Shown here piece after piece: positions 7,061 to 9,522 of a DNA stretch of 9,522 nt. The stretch's first letter is position 1. The number at the start of each line of letters is the position of its first letter. Made by a program: the position numbers and the translations under genes. The notes under the pieces were generated by a model that had not been told where the DNA came from, searched no databases, and saw only the letters and a list, made by a program, of their open reading frames with translations. Origin of the DNA: an uncultured Eubacteriales bacterium (lineage in GTDB: Bacteria; Bacillota; Clostridia; UBA1381; UMGS1253); assembly GCA_900550065.1 (NCBI GenBank), contig URQR01000069.1, forward strand, positions 1 to 9,522. Direction: 5' to 3'.

Positions 7061-7080
7061 TATACGCAAATATACGCAAA
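7061..7080. repeat. Two tandem copies of a 10-base repeat upstream of murD promoter
   Basis: TATACGCAAA occurs twice back to back (7061-7070 and 7071-7080), immediately preceded by CTATAC. It lies 16 bases upstream of the murD -35 box and between the two divergent promoters. On the minus strand it reads as repeated TTTGCGTATA, which resembles the spacer and -10 area of the thiT promoter. It may be a regulator-binding site or simply AT-rich low-complexity promoter DNA. Confidence 0.6.
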
Positions 7081-7179
7081 TTTATCGGAAAATAGAATGA
7101 AAATTCAGCGCCCTCACGTAAAACGAGAATCAAAACGCCGCCCAATTGGAAAATCAGGCGTCTGCTTGCGCAAAAAAGC

Positions 7180-7208
7180 TTGACTTTTGGCGTATTTTGC
7201 GCTATACT
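7180..7208 (+). promoter_or_regulatory. Sigma-A-type promoter for thiT
   Basis: TTGACT (7180-7185) and TATACT (7203-7208) are separated by 17 bases; both are one base off consensus. Transcription would begin near 7215, about 10-15 bases before the TPP aptamer, which fits a riboswitch-controlled leader. The box and the next bases, TTGACTTTTG, are identical to those of the divergent murD promoter. Confidence 0.85.
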
Positions 7209-7224
7209 TTATTTGTCAAATAAA

Positions 7225-7315
7225 TAACGGGGAGCTTGCGAAAGCAGGCTGAGAGGAGCCGTGTCCGGCTCGACCCGCACAACCTGTTTGGATAATGCCA
7301 GCGTAGGGACCATAG
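7225..7315 (+). ncRNA. TPP riboswitch (THI element) in thiT leader
   Basis: The conserved THI-box pieces are present in order: GGGGAGC at 7229-7235, a small GC/GAAA/GC hairpin at 7238-7246, CTGAGA at 7249-7254, an AGCCG/CGGCT stem around 7257-7270, ACCTG at 7282-7286, and the highly conserved GGATAATGCCAGCGTAGGGA starting at 7290. The aptamer binds thiamine pyrophosphate through the CUGAGA (pyrimidine-sensing) and GCGUAGGGA-side (pyrophosphate-sensing) arms. It is followed within about 15 bases by an intrinsic terminator, so control is most likely by transcription attenuation: TPP abundant, transcript stops; TPP scarce, thiT is expressed. The exact P1 pairing and the antiterminator strand could not be settled by eye. 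Confidence 0.96.
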
Positions 7316-7327
7316 GAAATTTTATGT

Positions 7328-7360
7328 GCGTTATGCTTCGGGCATAGCGCTTTTTTATTT
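7328..7360 (+). terminator. Regulated intrinsic terminator of the TPP riboswitch
   Basis: A 9-base-pair stem (7328-7336 with 7342-7350, including one G-U pair) around a TTCGG loop is followed directly by TTTTTTATTT (7351-7360). It lies between the aptamer and the thiT ribosome binding site, so it is the likely expression platform of the riboswitch. Confidence 0.92.
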
Positions 7361-7413
7361 CCGCACCACCGGCACGGGAGCAGGAAATCAATTCATGGAA
7401 GGGGAAATTTATT

Positions 7414-7977
7414 ATGACAAAAAAACTAACCACAAGCGCAATTATGATTGCGCTCGCCGTCGTGCTCGCATGGGTGTCGAAGATTATTCCGGCTCCGTGG
7501 CTGCAGGGCGGCTCCATCACCTTTGCAAGCATGGTGCCAATCATCATTGTCTCGCTGATGTTTGACGTAAAGTGGGGGCTCTTATCCGCTGTCGTTTACG
7601 CTATCATTCAGATTATGATGGGCTTTTATCCGCCCCCGACGCAGACGTTTGGCTACTTTGTGCTCGTTGTACTGCTCGACTATGTGTTTGCATTCGGCGT
7701 GCTCGGCCTTGCCGCGCCGTTTTATAAGCTGTTTAGGAAAAAGACGTGGGCAATCCCTGCCGCGGGCGCAATCGTGACGGCGCTGCGCTATGTCTGCCAT
7801 ATCGCCTCCGGCGTATTAATCTGGGGCGTATATGCGGAGGAGGGACAAAGCGTGTGGGCGTACTCGCTGACGTATAACGGCACATACATGATTCCTGAAA
7901 TTATTATCACAACCGTCGTGCTCGCGCTTTTGTCCGGATTTCTGCAAAAAGCGATTAAAAAGCAGGGAATTGCATAA
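7414..7977 (+). CDS. thiT: ECF transporter thiamine-binding S component ThiT
   Basis: Integral membrane substrate-binding subunit that captures thiamine and works with the shared energy-coupling module (EcfA, EcfA', EcfT), whose genes are not in the window. The 187-residue protein has about six hydrophobic segments, roughly residues 7-22, 40-50, 55-72, 80-103, 112-138 and 158-178. ThiT signatures are GGSITFASMVPI (32-43), the FYPPPTQTF loop, ALRYVCHIASGVLIWGVYA (123-141) and YSLTYNGTYMIPE (150-162). H129, W137, Y154 and N155 fall where I recall the thiamine-contacting residues of Lactococcus ThiT. The ATG at 7414 follows AAGGGG at 7399-7404. The gene is monocistronic: TPP riboswitch and attenuator upstream, terminator 16 bases downstream. 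It shares thiamine function with the thiM-thiE unit at the start of the window. Confidence 0.96.
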   Translation: MTKKLTTSAIMIALAVVLAWVSKIIPAPWLQGGSITFASMVPIIIVSLMFDVKWGLLSAVVYAIIQIMMGFYPPPTQTFGYFVLVVLLDYVFAFGVLGLAAPFYKLFRKKTWAIPAAGAIVTALRYVCHIASGVLIWGVYAEEGQSVWAYSLTYNGTYMIPEIIITTVVLALLSGFLQKAIKKQGIA

Positions 7978-7992
7978 TACAAATTATTACAA

Positions 7993-8025
7993 AAAACGCG
8001 CCAAAACCGGCGCGTTTTCTTTTTT
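7993..8025 (+). terminator. Intrinsic terminator after thiT
   Basis: A 10-base-pair stem (AAAACGCGCC at 7993-8002 with 8009-8018) closes a 6-base loop and continues into TTTTCTTTTTT (8015-8025). It lies 16 bases after the thiT stop and isolates thiT from the following gene. Confidence 0.94.
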
Positions 8026-8041
8026 GCACATGCAATACAGC

Positions 8042-8070
8042 TTGCAATTTCTTCGACGAAATGGTACTAT
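8042..8070 (+). promoter_or_regulatory. Putative extended -10 promoter of the secreted lyase gene, with palindrome in the spacer
   Basis: TTGCAA (8042-8047) and TACTAT (8065-8070) are 17 bases apart, and a TG at 8062-8063 makes an extended -10. A 16-base imperfect palindrome (8047-8062, 14 of 16 positions symmetric, ATTTC...GAAAT ends) occupies the spacer, and a second short palindrome TTGCA-CA-TGCAA lies at 8024-8035. The layout would suit an operator for a repressor, but no regulator is identified. Confidence 0.55.
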
Positions 8071-8111
8071 AAGAGTAAAAGAATGATACAGCATAAGAAG
8101 GGGTGGACGCG

Positions 8112-9522
8112 TTGACTGCATATGTGAAAAAACTGATCTGCATTGTTCTAATATTCGTTCTGGGGACAAGCTGTGCCCTGCCTGCGCTCGCGGAAATGAA
8201 TTACAGCTATACAGGGATTGTATACGACATCGAGGCGGAGGATTTACCGCTATTGAACAACAGCCGCATGGAAAATACACATAGCATGTCAGCTGAGCTC
8301 AAAAAAAAGTGTGGTATCACAGATAAAATGCTGCAAAACCTATCCGGCTGGGCCGGTATCGCAGCAACAAACGAGGACAAAACCGTTCCCGAGCAAAGCG
8401 CGCCCGCACATTTGGAATTCGCGTTCTATCCCGAACAGGACGGCAGGTATTACATATGGCTTCGTCACACGGCAAGCAAATCGAACCAAGCCGGACAAAG
8501 TATCTTTATGGCGATTGGCAATAACGCCTATGCCAATTTGGGGCTAACGGCTGAGCCATATGCGCCGAAGTGGCTGCAAATCGCGGCAGTGGACGCCGCG
8601 GCGGGCGAGCGCTGCTTTTTACGCTTTATTCCGCGTCAGCGAAGCGGGATTATTTTAGACCGCTTTATCGTCACGACAAACCCAAGCTATGTCCCCACCG
8701 ATAAAGAGCTCGGCATACAATACAGCGGGCAGTCTTCAGAAGCGGGCGACCTTTCCAAAATGCAGAACGCGGTCGGCCTCGCAATCGGTTCTAAAAATGC
8801 TTTTGTCAATTACCAGCAGGTGCAGATTGACGCAAACGACCCGTCAATCAAGCCGATTCTAAAAAACGACCGGACGTACCTTCCCCTGCGCTTTGTTGCC
8901 GAATCGCTCGGTGCAATTGTCGACTTTGACGAAACAAGCGGCAGGGCAATGTTAAGCACAGACACAGGCACCGTCAGTATGACGATTGGCGACGACGCGA
9001 TATATAAGGAAATGGAACGGATTCCCATCAGCGACAGCATTTTTACAATAGGCGACCGGATATATCTGCCCGTGCGCGCTGTGTTTGAGGCGCTCGGGAA
9101 ATACGCATTCTACGACAGCATATTTGAACTCGTTATCCTTTCAGATGAACCAAATATTTATGATAGTGAAGCAGATTATGACACATTGTGGACAATTGCG
9201 AAAAATATACTCTATGACCGGCCGTCCGGGGCGGAAATGATGGCGGATTTAAACGAAAACAGCCCGAGCGACGAGCATCCGCGTCTGCTTTTACACCAAT
9301 CGGACTTTGATCGGATTATTGAAACGGCAAAGACGGATTCGGTGCTTGCAAATATGATTGAAAAGGTCAAACGGGCGAACGAAAAAACGAAAAACCAGAC
9401 CAGCGCAACGACAAGATACAACGCCAGCGGTGATGCGGGCAACATGCTTCAGCCGGCGCGGGACGCAAAGGAAATCTTGTTTACTATGTCGTTTTTGTAC
9501 AAAATCACCGGCGACGAGGCCT
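8112..9522 (+). CDS. Secreted stalk-domain / heparinase II/III-like protein (3' truncated)
   Basis: The frame stays open for 470 codons and runs off the window, so only the N-terminal part is seen. The TTG at 8112 is chosen because AAGGGGTGG lies at 8098-8106; a GTG at 8124 is too far from it. A signal peptide is clear: two lysines, a hydrophobic core (residues 8-20) and ALPALA before E28, giving signal peptidase I cleavage after A27. Residues about 35-190 form a region reminiscent of carbohydrate-binding modules (GRYYIWLRH near 111-119, W near 155, LDRFIVTT at 182-189). Residues about 235-345 hold two copper-amine-oxidase-N-like repeats (RTYLPLRFVAESLGAIVDFD and DRIYLPVRAVFEALGKYAFYD). From HPRLLL (389) the sequence looks like the helical start of heparinase II/III or alginate-lyase enzymes, including DAKEILFTMSFLYKITGD at the edge. 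A role in extracellular polysaccharide breakdown is inferred; the catalytic part is outside the window. Confidence 0.85.
   Translation, partial: MTAYVKKLICIVLIFVLGTSCALPALAEMNYSYTGIVYDIEAEDLPLLNNSRMENTHSMSAELKKKCGITDKMLQNLSGWAGIAATNEDKTVPEQSAPAHLEFAFYPEQDGRYYIWLRHTASKSNQAGQSIFMAIGNNAYANLGLTAEPYAPKWLQIAAVDAAAGERCFLRFIPRQRSGIILDRFIVTTNPSYVPTDKELGIQYSGQSSEAGDLSKMQNAVGLAIGSKNAFVNYQQVQIDANDPSIKPILKNDRTYLPLRFVAESLGAIVDFDETSGRAMLSTDTGTVSMTIGDDAIYKEMERIPISDSIFTIGDRIYLPVRAVFEALGKYAFYDSIFELVILSDEPNIYDSEADYDTLWTIAKNILYDRPSGAEMMADLNENSPSDEHPRLLLHQSDFDRIIETAKTDSVLANMIEKVKRANEKTKNQTSATTRYNASGDAGNMLQPARDAKEILFTMSFLYKITGDEA

Noticed and set aside
7061..7080. Start of a CRISPR array or longer tandem repeat
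   Set aside because: Only two adjacent 10-base copies without spacers; no further copies found nearby.
8160..8180. Lipoprotein signal (GTSC) in the secreted protein
   Set aside because: The residues before the cysteine do not fit the lipobox well, and a clean ALPALA signal peptidase I site follows six residues later.
8311..8547. Plus-strand 78-codon ORF
   Set aside because: Lies in a different frame within the long open frame from 8112, which has a signal peptide and recognisable domains.

Overview
The window reads as chromosomal DNA from a Gram-positive bacterium of the Firmicutes, most likely a Clostridia-type organism of moderately high GC. The pointers are an ECF-type thiamine transporter (ThiT) behind a TPP riboswitch, MurD with the clostridial-looking NDSIASSPTR signature, AGGAG/GGAGG-type ribosome binding sites with GTG and TTG starts, U-rich intrinsic terminators, and a secreted protein with copper-amine-oxidase-like 'stalk' repeats. 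This placement is inference; no rRNA or other marker is present.

Layout. (1) 1-1984, plus strand: the 3' end of a thiamine salvage/synthesis operon, thiM (5' end cut off) - thiE - HAD phosphatase, tightly packed and closed by a bidirectional terminator at 1998-2027. (2) 2057-6970, minus strand: murD followed by three tandem, translationally coupled M42 family metallo-aminopeptidase paralogues, then a low-GC GNAT acetyltransferase of YjaB type that runs into the same terminator from the other side. (3) 6971-7413: a divergent control region with a strong sigma-A-type promoter for murD (minus) and another for thiT (plus), then a TPP aptamer and an intrinsic terminator. (4) 7414-7977: thiT, the thiamine-binding subunit of an ECF transporter, with its own terminator. 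(5) 8112-9522: the N-terminal 470 codons of a large secreted modular protein, open to the window edge, with a signal peptide, a carbohydrate-binding-like region, two stalk repeats and the start of a heparinase II/III-like lyase.

How the genes work together. ThiM phosphorylates hydroxyethylthiazole, ThiE condenses it with HMP-PP to give thiamine monophosphate, and the HAD enzyme beside them is a good candidate for dephosphorylating it (or for a general phosphatase role). ThiT imports thiamine when TPP is low. The same vitamin is therefore served by two transcription units separated by an unrelated cell-wall/peptidase operon. The three M42 peptidases keep their metal-site residues almost completely but differ in N-terminal structure and in the catalytic loop, which suggests different specificities or a mixed oligomer.

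No CRISPR array, insertion sequence, tRNA or rRNA was seen. Most of the window is ordinary core metabolism. The items most worth a second look are the HAD enzyme, the diverged M42 trio attached to murD, and the promoter-region repeats and palindromes.
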